This document shows positions 37,741 through 46,925 of a stretch of 64,000 nt of DNA, piece by piece. Source of the stretch: Ensifer sp. PDNC004 (GTDB lineage: Bacteria > Pseudomonadota > Alphaproteobacteria > Rhizobiales > Rhizobiaceae). Made by a program: the position numbers and the translations under genes. The notes beneath the pieces were generated by a model. The model had not been told where the DNA came from. It worked only from the letters and a program-made list of their open reading frames with translations, and ran no database searches. Where the stretch lies: NCBI RefSeq assembly GCF_016919405.1, contig NZ_CP070353.1:2170001-2234000 (forward strand), in the 5' to 3' direction. Every line of letters begins with the position of its first letter. The first letter of the stretch is position 1.

Positions 37741-38952
37741 TTACCGTTTCAGGTTGACCAGCACGTCAAGCAGGTCCGAGGCGGTCTGGAACACCTTGGA
37801 GTTTGCCGTGTAGTTGCGCTGCGCCTCGATCATCGAGGTGAGTTCGTTGGCGATATCGACGTTGGAGTTTTCAAGCGCCTTGGATTTGATTTCGCCGAAG
37901 GCGCCGTTTCCGGCAAAACCCGTGACAATGACGCCCGAGTCCGCGCCCTGGGTGTAGACGTTGCCCGATTCCGGCTGCAGCTTGTCCGGGCTCTGCACGT
38001 TGGCGAGCGCAATGCGGAACTTCGGCACGAGGTTGTCGCCGTACTTGGCGTAGACGATGCCTTCCTTATCGATCTCGAAACCCGACATCTTGCTTGGTTT
38101 GTTGCCGTCGATGGTGCCGCCATCGCCTTCGAATTTGTCGCCAACCTGGGTCGTCTTGGAGAAGTCGATGCTCAGGGAGGCGAGCGAGGCGTTGCTGCCG
38201 GTGAAGGGGCCTAGCGGAAGCGTCGTCAGCGGTGCCGGGTTCGCCGGGTTGAGCTTGCCGGCGGCATCGAACTGCAACGCCTGCGTGGCAAGGGCGGTGC
38301 CGGACGTGCGGTCGACGATCTTCAACTCCCACGCGCCGTTACCGGCCTGCTTCGTGTAGGTGAAATCGAGCAGGCGAGAGTTGCCCTGGCTGTCGTAGAC
38401 GGAAAGCGACGTTTTGTATTGGTCGCCGGTCGCCGCGTTGCCCGGAAGGGTTGCCCCCATCGCGCCCTTGCTGGAGCCGTTGGCCACCACGCCGTCATCC
38501 GCGAGCTTGACCGGTACCAGGCCGTCGAAGCCGTTGACGACAACCGTCGGGTCGACGCCCTGCTTGTACTCGTAGCCCATCAGCGTGTAGCCGGCGGTGT
38601 TGACGAGGTTACCGTTCTTGTCGGGCACGAAGGAGCCGGCGCGCGTCAGGAAGTTCTGGCCGCCATTGCCCGATACGATGAAGAAGCCGCCGCCGTTGAT
38701 CATCAGATCGCTTGCCGACGTGGTGTAGCTCGAGCCGCCCTGCTGGGAAATGCTGTAGCGCACCTGCGTCTCGACGCCGCCGGAATTGTAGTTGCCGCCG
38801 CCCGAAGGCAGGATCATCGACGAAAACTCAGTGGAGGCGCGCTTGTAGCCCGTCGTGTTCGAATTCGCGATGTTTTCGGCGACGGTGCCCAGACGGTTCG
38901 ACTGGGCGTTCATACCGGACACACCCGTTCTCATGCTGCCATAGAGACTCAT
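37741..38952 (-). CDS. flgE: Flagellar hook protein FlgE
   Basis: Main hook subunit (403 aa). The N-terminus MSLYGSMRTGVSGMNAQSNR with [18 protein letters not shown] and the C-terminus LTSMIEAQRNYTANSKVFQT are rod/hook family signatures; ALENSNVDIANEL precedes the latter. The start ATG lies 91 bp after the rem stop. As the first gene after rem it probably begins a Rem-controlled hook operon. Confidence 0.96.
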   Translation of the reverse strand: MSLYGSMRTGVSGMNAQSNRLGTVAENIANSNTTGYKRASTEFSSMILPSGGGNYNSGGVETQVRYSISQQGGSSYTTSASDLMINGGGFFIVSGNGGQNFLTRAGSFVPDKNGNLVNTAGYTLMGYEYKQGVDPTVVVNGFDGLVPVKLADDGVVANGSSKGAMGATLPGNAATGDQYKTSLSVYDSQGNSRLLDFTYTKQAGNGAWELKIVDRTSGTALATQALQFDAAGKLNPANPAPLTTLPLGPFTGSNASLASLSIDFSKTTQVGDKFEGDGGTIDGNKPSKMSGFEIDKEGIVYAKYGDNLVPKFRIALANVQSPDKLQPESGNVYTQGADSGVIVTGFAGNGAFGEIKSKALENSNVDIANELTSMIEAQRNYTANSKVFQTASDLLDVLVNLKR

Positions 38953-39043
38953 ATCGGATCCTCATTTCCTTGTTACGGCGACACTAGGAAGCGGGCCTTG
39001 CGTGAACCTGTCTTGGTTCAGCGCCCGCCCATCGGCGTGGCGC

Positions 39044-39715
39044 TCAGTTCCAATCGATGCAGTAGCCAAGGAAACGCTTCGAATCGATCGGGTCGAAACC
39101 GAGTTTCTTGCGCAGTTTCTTGCGCAGCTTGCTGATGTGGCTTTCGACGACGTTTTCCTCGACGTCCTCGTCGAAGATCCCGTAGATCGCGTTGAAGATC
39201 TGCGACTTGGAGACGCGACGGCCGCGGTTTGCGACCAAATATTCGAGAATGCGGCGCTCGCGGCGCGGCAGGGCGAAGACATCGCCGTTGATTTCCGGAT
39301 CACGGCCGTCGGCAAAAACGCGGATCGGACCGATGTCGGTAAAGTTCGCGATCGCCTTCAGGCGCCGGCGGATCGCAGCGACCCGGGCGAGGATTTCGCG
39401 GGGGTGAATCGGCTTGCGCACGACGTCGTCAACACCGCAATCAAAGAGTGCAAGCGTATTTTCGAGGGACGGTGTGTCGCTCATCGCGATGACCGGCGCC
39501 ATCGAGCGATCGCGGATGGCCCGCGGCAGCGTGAAGGTGGTATCGCCCTGACCGATCAGGAAGGCTTCCACGGCATCGATATCCGAATCGGCAGCCGCAT
39601 TTACCCACTCTCCAAATTCCTTGGGATCGAATCCCGTCGAGGGAATACCTTCACGTCCGAAGAGGGACGCATACCCGTCCTTCACCAGCTCTCTTTCATC
39701 AACCACTACGATCAT
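39044..39715 (-). CDS. rem: Transcriptional activator of motility genes Rem (orphan OmpR-type regulator)
   Basis: A 223-aa response-regulator-like protein. In S. meliloti Rem activates flagellar, motility and chemotaxis genes downstream of VisNR. The receiver half keeps the acidic pair (VVVDERE, D6/E7) and the Lys of VRKPIHP, but the phospho-acceptor position in [11 protein letters not shown] is Glu50, so it should not be phosphorylated. The DNA-binding half is a winged helix ([53 protein letters not shown]). No histidine kinase gene is adjacent. The ATG at 39715 lies downstream of an AT-rich region with a 7-bp inverted repeat. Confidence 0.95.
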   Translation of the reverse strand: MIVVVDERELVKDGYASLFGREGIPSTGFDPKEFGEWVNAAADSDIDAVEAFLIGQGDTTFTLPRAIRDRSMAPVIAMSDTPSLENTLALFDCGVDDVVRKPIHPREILARVAAIRRRLKAIANFTDIGPIRVFADGRDPEINGDVFALPRRERRILEYLVANRGRRVSKSQIFNAIYGIFDEDVEENVVESHISKLRKKLRKKLGFDPIDSKRFLGYCIDWN

Positions 39716-39846
39716 TCGCCCGCCTCCGAATCAGTATGGCTCCGCACTGATTGAGAGGTACGAATCGAGGGATTCATGAACAACTAGAGGAAGTTACTGG
39801 GTGGAATTAATAATTGATTAACCATGTTTCGCCGATTTGATCTACA

Positions 39847-39878
39847 TTTAGTGGCACCCACTCCGAAGCGACACTAAA
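39847..39878. promoter_or_regulatory. Inverted repeat upstream of rem
   Basis: Arms TTTAGTG (39847-39853) and CACTAAA (39872-39878) separated by 18 bp, 132-163 bp upstream of the rem ATG in an AT-rich stretch. Position fits a regulator site, for example for VisNR, but no known consensus is matched. Confidence 0.35.
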
Positions 39879-39932
39879 ATAATGTGGAAAAGTTAACGGA
39901 CTACGACAAATCGCTTGCGGTCACATTGTCCG

Positions 39933-39952
39933 CGCATTGTCGCCACAATGCG
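39933..39952 (-). terminator. Hairpin downstream of the transglycosylase gene
   Basis: Eight-bp arms 39933-39940 and 39945-39952 (CGCATTGT and complement), loop of four, 33 bp after the transglycosylase stop. No T-run on the minus strand, so termination is uncertain; it would separate the motB-motC-fliK transcript from rem. Confidence 0.4.
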
Positions 39953-39984
39953 GCAAACCGGATGCTAATACAATTTTTGGTTGC

Positions 39985-40557
39985 TTATTGGCAAAACTGC
40001 GTGGCGTTCGGCGTCCACTTGCCGTAGCCGGTCGCGACGAGATTCGCGATCACCCGGCAGACATATTTCTTCTGCGCCGGGTCGTTGTTCGGGCCCGCGT
40101 GATAGCGCGCGACGGCCATCGTCCAGGTCTCGTGCCTCGCATGGAGATTGGCCAGGAAGCGTGCGGCATATTCGACATTCTTCTGCGGGTCAAGCATCTC
40201 CTGCGGCGAGCTGAAATGCTCGCCATGGAAGTAATAGTTGATCTGCATGCAGCCGAGATCGATGAGCTTGGCGCCCTGCGCCCGCGCGTTGCCGAACTGG
40301 GTCAGAACGTCCTGTTCGCTGCTGCCGAAATAGGCCTTGCCCTCGATGTTCATCGCGTAGGGTTGAAGCGATCCCTTGCGGCCGGTTTCGGTCAGCCCGA
40401 CCGAATAGAGGATCCCGGCCGGGATATCGTACTTCGCCGCCGCGCTGATGATCTCGCGCTCGCAGACGCCGGCGTCTGCGCTCGCAAAAGCACTACATGT
40501 AGACGTGACCAGTACGAGAGCGCTCAGTGCCGGCAGCCGCATCTTCCGTCCCGCCAT
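39985..40557 (-). CDS. Lytic transglycosylase, SLT-type, in the motility operon
   Basis: A 190-aa secreted peptidoglycan lyase. A signal peptide (MRLPALSALVLVTSTCSAFA, cleavage near AFASA) precedes an SLT-like domain: VCEREIISAAAKYDIPAGIL, YSVGLTETG with the catalytic Glu, LGCMQINYYFHGEHF and AVARYHAGPN, the last two being SLT signature motifs. It probably opens the wall for rod or stator assembly, since the FlgJ here has no hydrolase domain. ATG 40557 (AGGTGG upstream) or ATG 40542 is the start; either lies inside the 3' end of fliK, giving a 50-65-bp overlap in another frame. Confidence 0.85.
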   Translation of the reverse strand: MAGRKMRLPALSALVLVTSTCSAFASADAGVCEREIISAAAKYDIPAGILYSVGLTETGRKGSLQPYAMNIEGKAYFGSSEQDVLTQFGNARAQGAKLIDLGCMQINYYFHGEHFSSPQEMLDPQKNVEYAARFLANLHARHETWTMAVARYHAGPNNDPAQKKYVCRVIANLVATGYGKWTPNATQFCQ

Positions 40558-41908
40558 TGCCAACCCACCTTTCCGCCGCCGAAGACTGGCTGTCGTCCTG
40601 TCGCTGCTGTCGTCCCTGGCCGTTGCCATCGGCGCGATCTCGGCCTTGTTGCCCGGCTTGTGCCTGGGGCTGGGCTTGCGAGCCGCCGCCCGACGACGTG
40701 TCGCCACTGGAGTTGAACACGATGTTCACCTGGTCGACCGCAAAGCCCTGAGCGCGCAACGCCTTGACCAGATCGTTCTGGTCGTCGCGCAGCTGCCGGA
40801 AGGCGTCGCCGGTCTCGACCTTGAGTTCGACCTGCAGTTCGTCGTCCTTCAGGCGCAGCGTGGCCGTGACGAGGCCAAGCTCGATCGGGTGAAGCTGGAT
40901 CTTCAGGGTGTTGAGCGTCTTTCCGGCCTGCGTCCACGCACCCGGCTGAGCGAGTGCAGCACTTGGCTGCAGGGAACTGGTGGCCTCTCCAGCAATGGCG
41001 TCCGCCACGGCGCTGGTGTTCGGGCTCATCGAGATGCCGAGATAACGCCGTGCCTCGAGCACGGTGACGTTTTCGACCTTGGCGGAGCCTTGCGAACGGG
41101 CGGCGTCGAACGCCGCGTCACCGTCCTTCGAAAGGCTCATGGAAACGGCCTGTCCCTTGCCGTCGGCCCGGGCGAAACGGAAGAGCCGATCGGGATCGCT
41201 CTCGCCTGCCTGTGCCTCGGCTTTCGCGCTATGCTCGCTGCCACCGGCAACCGGCACTGCAGCTTCAATCTGGCTGTCCGCTGCCTGACGCGCGGCCGCC
41301 GTCTGTCCCTGAGGCTGTGCCGTCTGGGCGCCGCCGAGCAGCGTCAGCAGATCGTCCATCGCCGTCTTTGTCTGCTTGGCTTCTGCGCCCTCGCCGCGAG
41401 CGTTGGCGTCGGTATCGACCGCGGTGCGATCTGCCGGCGCCTTGCCAGTGCCCTTCGTCAGCGCAGCGATCCGCTCGGCGAGTTCGTCATCGGCCGCCAC
41501 TTGCGCCAGATCGTCGGACACGGCAGCCGTCTTGGCCGGATCGGCCTTGTCGACGGCACGTTTGCCGCCGACGCCGCGCTCGGCCATCTGGAAATGGTCG
41601 CGCAGCGCGTGCTCGTCGAACTGTTCGTTGCGACCGAGGCTGATGCTGCGTGACGCGGCCCTGCCTGCGGCCTTGGCAATATTGTCCTTGTCGATCAAGG
41701 CTCCCGCCTCCGCGTCGCTGCCCGCAGCGGCGTCGTTGCCACCCTTGCCTGAACCCGGCTGGTCGTTGTTTTTCTGTCGCCCGGCACTGGCCACGGCATC
41801 TTCAAACGCGCCGGCCGATGCACCACCGGCCTGTTCCTTGCCGCCCGTTCGTCCGTTTCCCGTGCCGACAGGCGCCGGAGGCATGCGCAGAGTGTCCTCA
41901 GCCCTCAT
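40493..41908 (-). CDS. fliK: Hook-length control protein FliK (formerly MotD)
   Basis: Measures hook length and switches export specificity. The 471-aa protein has a long Ala/Gly/Asp-rich disordered N-terminal part and a conserved C-terminal domain (about residues 325-405): LNTLKIQLHPIELGLVTATL, LRLKDDELQVELKVETGDAF, LRAQGFAVDQVNIVFN, the FliK substrate-switch fold. In S. meliloti this gene was called motD and later shown to be FliK. Its start overlaps the motC stop as ATGA. The C-terminal tail is again Gly/Gln-rich. Confidence 0.92.
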   Translation of the reverse strand: MRAEDTLRMPPAPVGTGNGRTGGKEQAGGASAGAFEDAVASAGRQKNNDQPGSGKGGNDAAAGSDAEAGALIDKDNIAKAAGRAASRSISLGRNEQFDEHALRDHFQMAERGVGGKRAVDKADPAKTAAVSDDLAQVAADDELAERIAALTKGTGKAPADRTAVDTDANARGEGAEAKQTKTAMDDLLTLLGGAQTAQPQGQTAAARQAADSQIEAAVPVAGGSEHSAKAEAQAGESDPDRLFRFARADGKGQAVSMSLSKDGDAAFDAARSQGSAKVENVTVLEARRYLGISMSPNTSAVADAIAGEATSSLQPSAALAQPGAWTQAGKTLNTLKIQLHPIELGLVTATLRLKDDELQVELKVETGDAFRQLRDDQNDLVKALRAQGFAVDQVNIVFNSSGDTSSGGGSQAQPQAQAGQQGRDRADGNGQGRQQRQDDSQSSAAERWVGNGGTEDAAAGTERSRTGHVYM

Positions 41909-43206
41909 TTGTCATCTCCCTTGAGGAGAGCGTCGATCTCTTCGATCTTCGATCGTCCTTTCGCCACGAAGCCATCGTGCTCCGGGTCCGCAACCTCGTC
42001 AGCGCCGGATGCAGCCACGGTCGTCGGCGCTACCGCCGGGGTCTGCGCGCTACCAAAGGGGCTCATACCGCTGCCAGTTTCCTCGCTTGCGGCCGACGCA
42101 CTCGCTTCGACCGGTCTATCGGGTTTAGACGCAAACACTTGCGTGAGGCTTTCACCGGCAGGTGGCCGAACGACGGCGTCCGCAACCGCCTTTGCAGCGT
42201 CGCGCAGGGCGCGGTCGCGCGGCGAAAGCTCCGCGTCTGAAATCGCAGCCAGGCTCGCCGTCGCGGCGAAGACGTCGTTGGAGGGCACCGAAGCCAATCC
42301 GGCATAGAAGCTGGCGAGCAGCTTCGGCTGCGCCGCACCGTCGGCGCCGAGCGCCTCGGCGCGCTCAGAGGCGAGCTTCGCAAGCTCCTGCTTGCCGGCG
42401 ATCGCCGCGCGGCGAGCGACGCGAAGGAAGACTTCGCGTTGGCGCGGCGCGTCCATGAAGCCGAGGATCTCCGAGATCCGCCCCTGCGCTTCGCCATCGA
42501 AATGGGCGACGGCTAGTTCGACGAAGACATCCGCGAACTGACTGGCATAGGGAGACGTCAGGTAGCGGCGGGCATAGGCCAGCGCGTAGCGGAAGCCCTT
42601 GTCCGCGTCGCCGGCCTGAACCGCGAGGAAGACCGAGCGGCGCAGGGCAGCCTCTTCGATGATCGTACCCGGGGCCGCGAGACGGGCCCAATCGTAGTAC
42701 TTCATCGCGCCCACCGGATCCTGCTGCGACGTCGCATTGCCGAGGATGAGGTAGAGATAGGGGCCGATGCGGGCGCTGCGGTATTCAGGCGCGGCCTTGG
42801 ACAGGTTCTCGACGATCAGGCCGCCCTTGCCGTTCAGATATTGCGTCAGAGCATCGGTGACGCGGGAATCGAAGTTCCCCGCCACGTCGTGATCCGCTAG
42901 GTACTTCAACGTCTCCGGATTGCCGCCGCTCATCGCATAGACCAGCGCCGCATCGACGTTGCGCGGATCACGGAAGACAGTCGCGTCGGCCGCACGCAGG
43001 CGCTTGTCGATCGCGCCCAGCATGAAACGCTGCATTTCGATCGCCGAATGGTCGCCAAGGACGACCGAGTCCTGCACATATTGCAGCGACCGGATCATCT
43101 TGAAGGGTGCGAGCTCCTCGATATCGTTCGCCCTGGCAGCCGCTGTTGCAAACGGGGTCGCCAGCACGCAGCAGGCCATCAGAGCGGTTCGCAGGCGTCT
43201 CAGCAT
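41905..43206 (-). CDS. motC: Periplasmic motility protein MotC
   Basis: Rhizobium-specific periplasmic motor protein (433 aa) that binds the periplasmic part of MotB and is needed for flagellar rotation. It has a signal peptide (LMACCVLATPFATAAARA) and the start of the mature chain NDIEELAPFKMIRSLQYVQD. The rest is helical with repeat-like segments (ALAYARRYLTSPYASQFADV) and a disordered tail. Lies between motB (5-bp gap) and fliK (ATGA overlap). MotE, its chaperone in S. meliloti, is encoded at 53576-54115. Confidence 0.93.
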   Translation of the reverse strand: MLRRLRTALMACCVLATPFATAAARANDIEELAPFKMIRSLQYVQDSVVLGDHSAIEMQRFMLGAIDKRLRAADATVFRDPRNVDAALVYAMSGGNPETLKYLADHDVAGNFDSRVTDALTQYLNGKGGLIVENLSKAAPEYRSARIGPYLYLILGNATSQQDPVGAMKYYDWARLAAPGTIIEEAALRRSVFLAVQAGDADKGFRYALAYARRYLTSPYASQFADVFVELAVAHFDGEAQGRISEILGFMDAPRQREVFLRVARRAAIAGKQELAKLASERAEALGADGAAQPKLLASFYAGLASVPSNDVFAATASLAAISDAELSPRDRALRDAAKAVADAVVRPPAGESLTQVFASKPDRPVEASASAASEETGSGMSPFGSAQTPAVAPTTVAASGADEVADPEHDGFVAKGRSKIEEIDALLKGDDK

Positions 43207-43211
43207 GGCGC

Positions 43212-44483
43212 TTAACCCGGAGCCGATTGCAGGAGGATCTCGATGCGCCGGTTGCCCGGGGCGTAGGGATCACCGGGGATCTGCAGCCGCCGGTCGGCGA
43301 AGCCGCTGATCTGGCTGACGCGATCTTCCTTCAGGCCGCCACGGACGAGCATGTAATAGGCGCTCTGGGCGCGGGCGGCAGACAGCCGCCAGTTGTCATA
43401 GGTGCCATCCTTGAAGGGGCGGCCGTCGGTATGGCCTCGGATCGCAACGGCACCTGGACGCTCGGCCAGCAGATGGCCGATCTTTTCCATCGCCAGCACC
43501 AGCTCCTTTTGCGGCACGGCCGAACCGATGGAAAACATCTGCGCGTCGGTGCGCTCGCTGATCGTCACCATCAGGCCGCCTTCAGCGGGCGTCACGACAA
43601 GTCCCTCAGCCAGCTGGCCCGCCTCGCCGGCAAGCTGCTTCTTCAGCTCGGCCTGGAGTTCGGCCGCCTGCGCCTTGGCGTCGGCCTCGGCAGTTTCGGC
43701 CTTCGGCTTTTCACCGGCCGCGGCATCCGCCGTGTCCTTGCCAGCGCCCGTGTTCGTGTCCTTGCCGTCACCGGCCTGTTTGTCGGCCGCGTCGGGCGTC
43801 TGTTCCGACGCGTCCGCCTCGGACTTCTTGACAGTCGGCGTCGCACCTGCGGGCTCCGTCGACTTGTCGGCAAGGGCAGCGACGGTTTCGGCCGTGTTGC
43901 CGGCGTCCTTGACTTCAACCTGCTTGGTCCAGAAGTCCGGGTCGAACGGGTCACGATAGGCCTCGCCGCCATCGGCGCCGGTGGCCGGGCCGGACTGGGC
44001 CGCACCGCCCTCACCCTTGACGCTGATGTTGGCCTGCTGGCCGACCTCGCGCGCGATTTCGGAAAGCACCGAATAGGGGTTTTCGAAGAAATCCGCGTCG
44101 GAATACTTCGTCTCTTCGCCCGACGTCGCCGTCAGCTGATCGCCGGTCTTGGCCGAGCCACCGGACTTGTCCTGCTCGCCATCGACCTTCGAACGCTGCT
44201 GCGTTTCTTCGCCCTGCGCATCCTTGGCCGGGTCCTTCAAGCCACGTTCGGCCGGCTTCTGGTCGGTCAATTGCACCGGGTTGAAATAGGAAGCGATCGC
44301 CGCCTTCGTCTCTTCGTTGGCGGCATTGATCAGCCACATTACGAGAAAGAAGGCCATCATTGCGGTCATGAAGTCGGCATAGGCGATCTTCCAGGAGCCG
44401 CCATGGTGGCCGTCATGGCTGCCGCTGTGGCGCTTGACGATGATGATCTCGTGCTTGCCGTTGTGGTGGTTTTCGTCGCTCAT
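43212..44483 (-). CDS. motB: Flagellar stator protein MotB
   Basis: Stator subunit (423 aa) that anchors the proton channel to the wall. The membrane helix [20 protein letters not shown] carries the proton-accepting Asp37. A long linker of roughly 200 residues, rich in Asp, Ala and Lys, precedes a C-terminal OmpA-like domain with [12 protein letters not shown] and [16 protein letters not shown]. This makes MotB longer than enteric MotB (308 aa); the linker probably receives MotC. The ATG overlaps the preceding fliH-like stop as ATGA. MotA is encoded separately at 61531. Confidence 0.96.
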   Translation of the reverse strand: MSDENHHNGKHEIIIVKRHSGSHDGHHGGSWKIAYADFMTAMMAFFLVMWLINAANEETKAAIASYFNPVQLTDQKPAERGLKDPAKDAQGEETQQRSKVDGEQDKSGGSAKTGDQLTATSGEETKYSDADFFENPYSVLSEIAREVGQQANISVKGEGGAAQSGPATGADGGEAYRDPFDPDFWTKQVEVKDAGNTAETVAALADKSTEPAGATPTVKKSEADASEQTPDAADKQAGDGKDTNTGAGKDTADAAAGEKPKAETAEADAKAQAAELQAELKKQLAGEAGQLAEGLVVTPAEGGLMVTISERTDAQMFSIGSAVPQKELVLAMEKIGHLLAERPGAVAIRGHTDGRPFKDGTYDNWRLSAARAQSAYYMLVRGGLKEDRVSQISGFADRRLQIPGDPYAPGNRRIEILLQSAPG

Positions 44484-45133
44484 GCGAGAACTTTCCGAAC
44501 TGTATCGGCCCAGGCGGCCATGCGCGTCACGAGGATGGTGCCATCCATCTCGACGGCGAGATCGACATCGTCGGATTCGACGTGCCGCAAGGACGGCAAG
44601 TCTTCTCCGAGCTGGCGCTTCAGCGCCTCGAAGAGAGACGCCGGGCCCTTGACGACGATGGTGCTGCCTTCGCCGGCCACAAGGCCCTGGCGCAGCATCT
44701 GCGCCATATCGGCAACGGCGCGCTGCATGAGGGCATCGCCCATGACCGGTGCAAGCACGCGAGCGGCCTGATCGCCGAGTGCGACGGCAAGCCCTTCGGT
44801 CATTTCGTCGATGCGCTGCGCCAGACGGTTCGCGGTTTCCTCCTCGAAGCGCCGCGTCAGCGCCTCGAGTTCGGCCGCGTGCGCCGCCTGGAGTTCGGCA
44901 ATCTGCTTTTCGTGTTCAAACACGAGTTCCGCGGTCGCCTCGGCCCGCCCTTCGGCAAAGGCTCTCCGGCGCTCCGCATCGATATCGATTTCCGGCATGG
45001 CGGGTCTCGAGCCGAGGCGCTCGCCATCGGCATAGTCGGCATCCAGATCAGGGAAATATTTCGGCGGCATCAGCGACAGCTCGACTTTCGGCGCGCTGAA
45101 GTCCTTGAGATAGCGGGAGAGCATTGCACTCAT
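44480..45133 (-). CDS. FliH-like regulator of the export ATPase
   Basis: A 217-aa protein with residues about 45-115 forming a coiled coil ([40 protein letters not shown]) and a C-terminal half ([59 protein letters not shown]) that matches the FliH/YscL pattern of a helical plus beta domain binding FliI. No other FliH is seen in the window. ATG 45133 (or 45124) is chosen because residues upstream to 45355 are not protein-like. Its stop overlaps motB as ATGA, heading the fliH-motB-motC-fliK operon. Confidence 0.7.
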   Translation of the reverse strand: MSAMLSRYLKDFSAPKVELSLMPPKYFPDLDADYADGERLGSRPAMPEIDIDAERRRAFAEGRAEATAELVFEHEKQIAELQAAHAAELEALTRRFEEETANRLAQRIDEMTEGLAVALGDQAARVLAPVMGDALMQRAVADMAQMLRQGLVAGEGSTIVVKGPASLFEALKRQLGEDLPSLRHVESDDVDLAVEMDGTILVTRMAAWADTVRKVLA

Positions 45134-45424
45134 GGCCGGCCCCCTGCAGCGGACCTGCGGCAATGCGGCGATCCCCATCTGCTTGAGAGGCGGCGCTCCC
45201 TGGCGCGGACTTCCATTGCTCCTGGCACTGCTGACATGTCTCCCTCGGGCCCGACCGTCGGATACGGCGAACCCAGCATTCTTGACGTACATCGGCGCGA
45301 TCCGGGGTCGGTTGGTCCCGGAACGATCCGATGCAGGCGACGGCGCAAAGGTCATTTTGGCCGGCAGTCATCCGACAGGACTGCGAGGGAAGGCTATTCG
45401 GTCAAACTTGTGCGAAAATGAATG
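45134..45424. other. Promoter region of the fliH-motB-motC-fliK operon
   Basis: No gene is supported on either strand; ORFs here have arginine/proline-rich, non-conserved translations. The flaC-type terminator just to the right isolates it from the flagellin gene, so the promoter of the leftward stator operon must lie here. No specific -10/-35 is claimed. Confidence 0.5.
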
Positions 45425-45461
45425 TGTTGGACCGCGCCAGGGCAATTAGCGCGGTCCAACA
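45425..45461 (-). terminator. Terminator of the third flagellin gene
   Basis: Thirteen-bp perfect arms 45425-45437 and 45449-45461 (TGTTGGACCGCGC and complement) with an 11-nt loop, about 120 bp after the flagellin stop. On the minus strand ACATTCATTTTCGC follows, a weak T-tract. Confidence 0.65.
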
Positions 45462-45583
45462 GTTTCTACCGGGTGCCGTGACCGACGACGTGGCAGAACT
45501 CAAAGTGCCGTCACCCACATCGGGGCGATGGGCTCAGTTTGGCAGATCGGCGGCCGTTTGCAGCCGCTGTCCGCCTTCGCGCC

Positions 45584-46558
45584 TTACTGCTGGAAGAGGC
45601 GCAGGATGTTTTCGGAATTGGTGTTGGCGATCGAGAGCGCCTGGATGCCCAGTTGCTGCTGCGTCTGCAGCGCCTTCAGCCGCGTCGATTCCTCGTTCAT
45701 GTCGGCATCGACCAGACGACCGACGCCCTTGTCGATCGTATCCATCAGGTTGGCGATGAAGCCCTCCTGCAGCTCGATGCGCTTGGTGATGGCGCCGAGC
45801 GTGGAGCCGGCATCCGTCAACTGGTTGAGGATACGTTCGACGACGCTGATCATGTCGGACATTTCGGCAGGCGTCGTCGATGCGGTCAGCTTGATTTCCG
45901 CCGTCGTGCCGATCGGCGTCGTCGCCGGCGCGCCGATCAGGTGGTACAGGCGTGCGCCCGCCGTGCCGGGAGGAGAGGTGAGCTGGGAGGCGTCGTAGTT
46001 CCGGGTCAGGATGCCGCGGCTCGCATTCTGCTTGTCGATCAGCATTGACTGCGAGGTGTCGAAGTCGAGCGTGGTGACCGACACGTTGCCGTTGGCGTCA
46101 CGGTTGAACGAGGCGACAACCGACTTGGTGCCGACGGGGGCCGTCGCGGCGTTGTAGAGCCAGTTTTCACTGGAGAACGATGCAGACTGTGCGGCCGAGA
46201 TGAGCTGGTTCTTAAGCTCGGAGATTTCCTTGTCGATCTTCAGCTTGTCGACGCCCGGCTCGCTCGCCGCGACGAGCTTGCTCTTGATCGCGCTGACGAC
46301 CTCGATCGAGGAATTCATCGCCGCATAGGCCGTGTCGATCTTGGCGGCGCCGAGGCCGAGGGCGTCCTGAACGGTGGAGAGCGCCGCGTTGTCGGAGCGC
46401 ATGGTGGTTGCGATCGACCAATAGGCGGCGTTGTCCGCGGCTGTCTGCACGCGATAGCCCGAGGAGATGCGGTCCTGGACTTCGGCCATGTCGGAGTTGA
46501 TCGAACGCAAAGTCTGGAGAGCCGCCATGGCGGCGGTGTTGGTCATGATGCTGGTCAT
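45584..46558 (-). CDS. Flagellin, divergent third copy
   Basis: Filament subunit (324 aa). N-terminal D0/D1 (MTSIMTNTAAMAALQTLRSI, QDRISSGYRVQTAADNAAYW) and C-terminal D1/D0 (RLVDADMNEESTRLKALQTQ, QQLGIQALSIANTNSENILR) are conserved with the other two flagellins; the middle differs and contains a Thr-rich segment (PATTPIGTTAEIKLTASTTP). In rhizobia FlaA is the principal flagellin and the others are secondary, so this is probably flaC or flaD; a letter is not assigned. It has its own leader and terminator, hence a separate transcript. Confidence 0.95.
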   Translation of the reverse strand: MTSIMTNTAAMAALQTLRSINSDMAEVQDRISSGYRVQTAADNAAYWSIATTMRSDNAALSTVQDALGLGAAKIDTAYAAMNSSIEVVSAIKSKLVAASEPGVDKLKIDKEISELKNQLISAAQSASFSSENWLYNAATAPVGTKSVVASFNRDANGNVSVTTLDFDTSQSMLIDKQNASRGILTRNYDASQLTSPPGTAGARLYHLIGAPATTPIGTTAEIKLTASTTPAEMSDMISVVERILNQLTDAGSTLGAITKRIELQEGFIANLMDTIDKGVGRLVDADMNEESTRLKALQTQQQLGIQALSIANTNSENILRLFQQ

Positions 46559-46583
46559 TGGTCACCTGTCCCGATTGAATTCA

Positions 46584-46610
46584 TAAGGACATTCCGGAGT
46601 GCTACCGGCA
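46584..46610 (-). promoter_or_regulatory. Conserved flagellin leader element (third flagellin)
   Basis: Read on the coding strand: CCGGTAGCACTCCGGAATGTCC followed by TT, that is CCGG, a 7-nt spacer, CCGG, then AATGTCC. The same element precedes the other two flagellin genes. Located 26-52 bp before the ATG. Confidence 0.55.
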
Positions 46611-46834
46611 GCGATGGGACTGGCATCATGCGAATCGCCCCTGTTTTGCCCTGGAGGCGACCCTTCGCTCTTAACGAATATGTAACGATCTCATAGTTAA
46701 CAAACGGTTAACACCGTTAGGAAGTCAGTAACAAAGGTGAACAAAAATAAGGGAAGATGGACGAAACGTTAAGGTGGGCGCGGTTCGCTTGGAACGGACG
46801 CCGGCGACGCCTGGTGGCCATGGAATACCGGAGC

Positions 46835-46880
46835 GCAAAAGGAAAAAGCCGCACGATCCACGGGGGATGTGCGGCTTCTT
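46835..46880 (-). terminator. Terminator of the flaB-type flagellin gene
   Basis: Nine-bp arms 46846-46854 and 46869-46877 (AAGCCGCAC and complement), loop 14 nt, 49 bp after the stop at 46926. On the minus strand it is followed by TTTCCTTTTG. The 46559-46834 region to its left holds the AT-rich promoter area of the third flagellin gene and no gene. Confidence 0.8.
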
Positions 46881-46925
46881 TTCGAAGTGACGGGCGAAGA
46901 TCGCCCGTCATGTTCGGCCGATCGA

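Noticed and set aside
45134..45355. Upstream extension of the fliH-like gene
   Set aside because: The translation is low-complexity and the FliH-like pattern starts after 45133.
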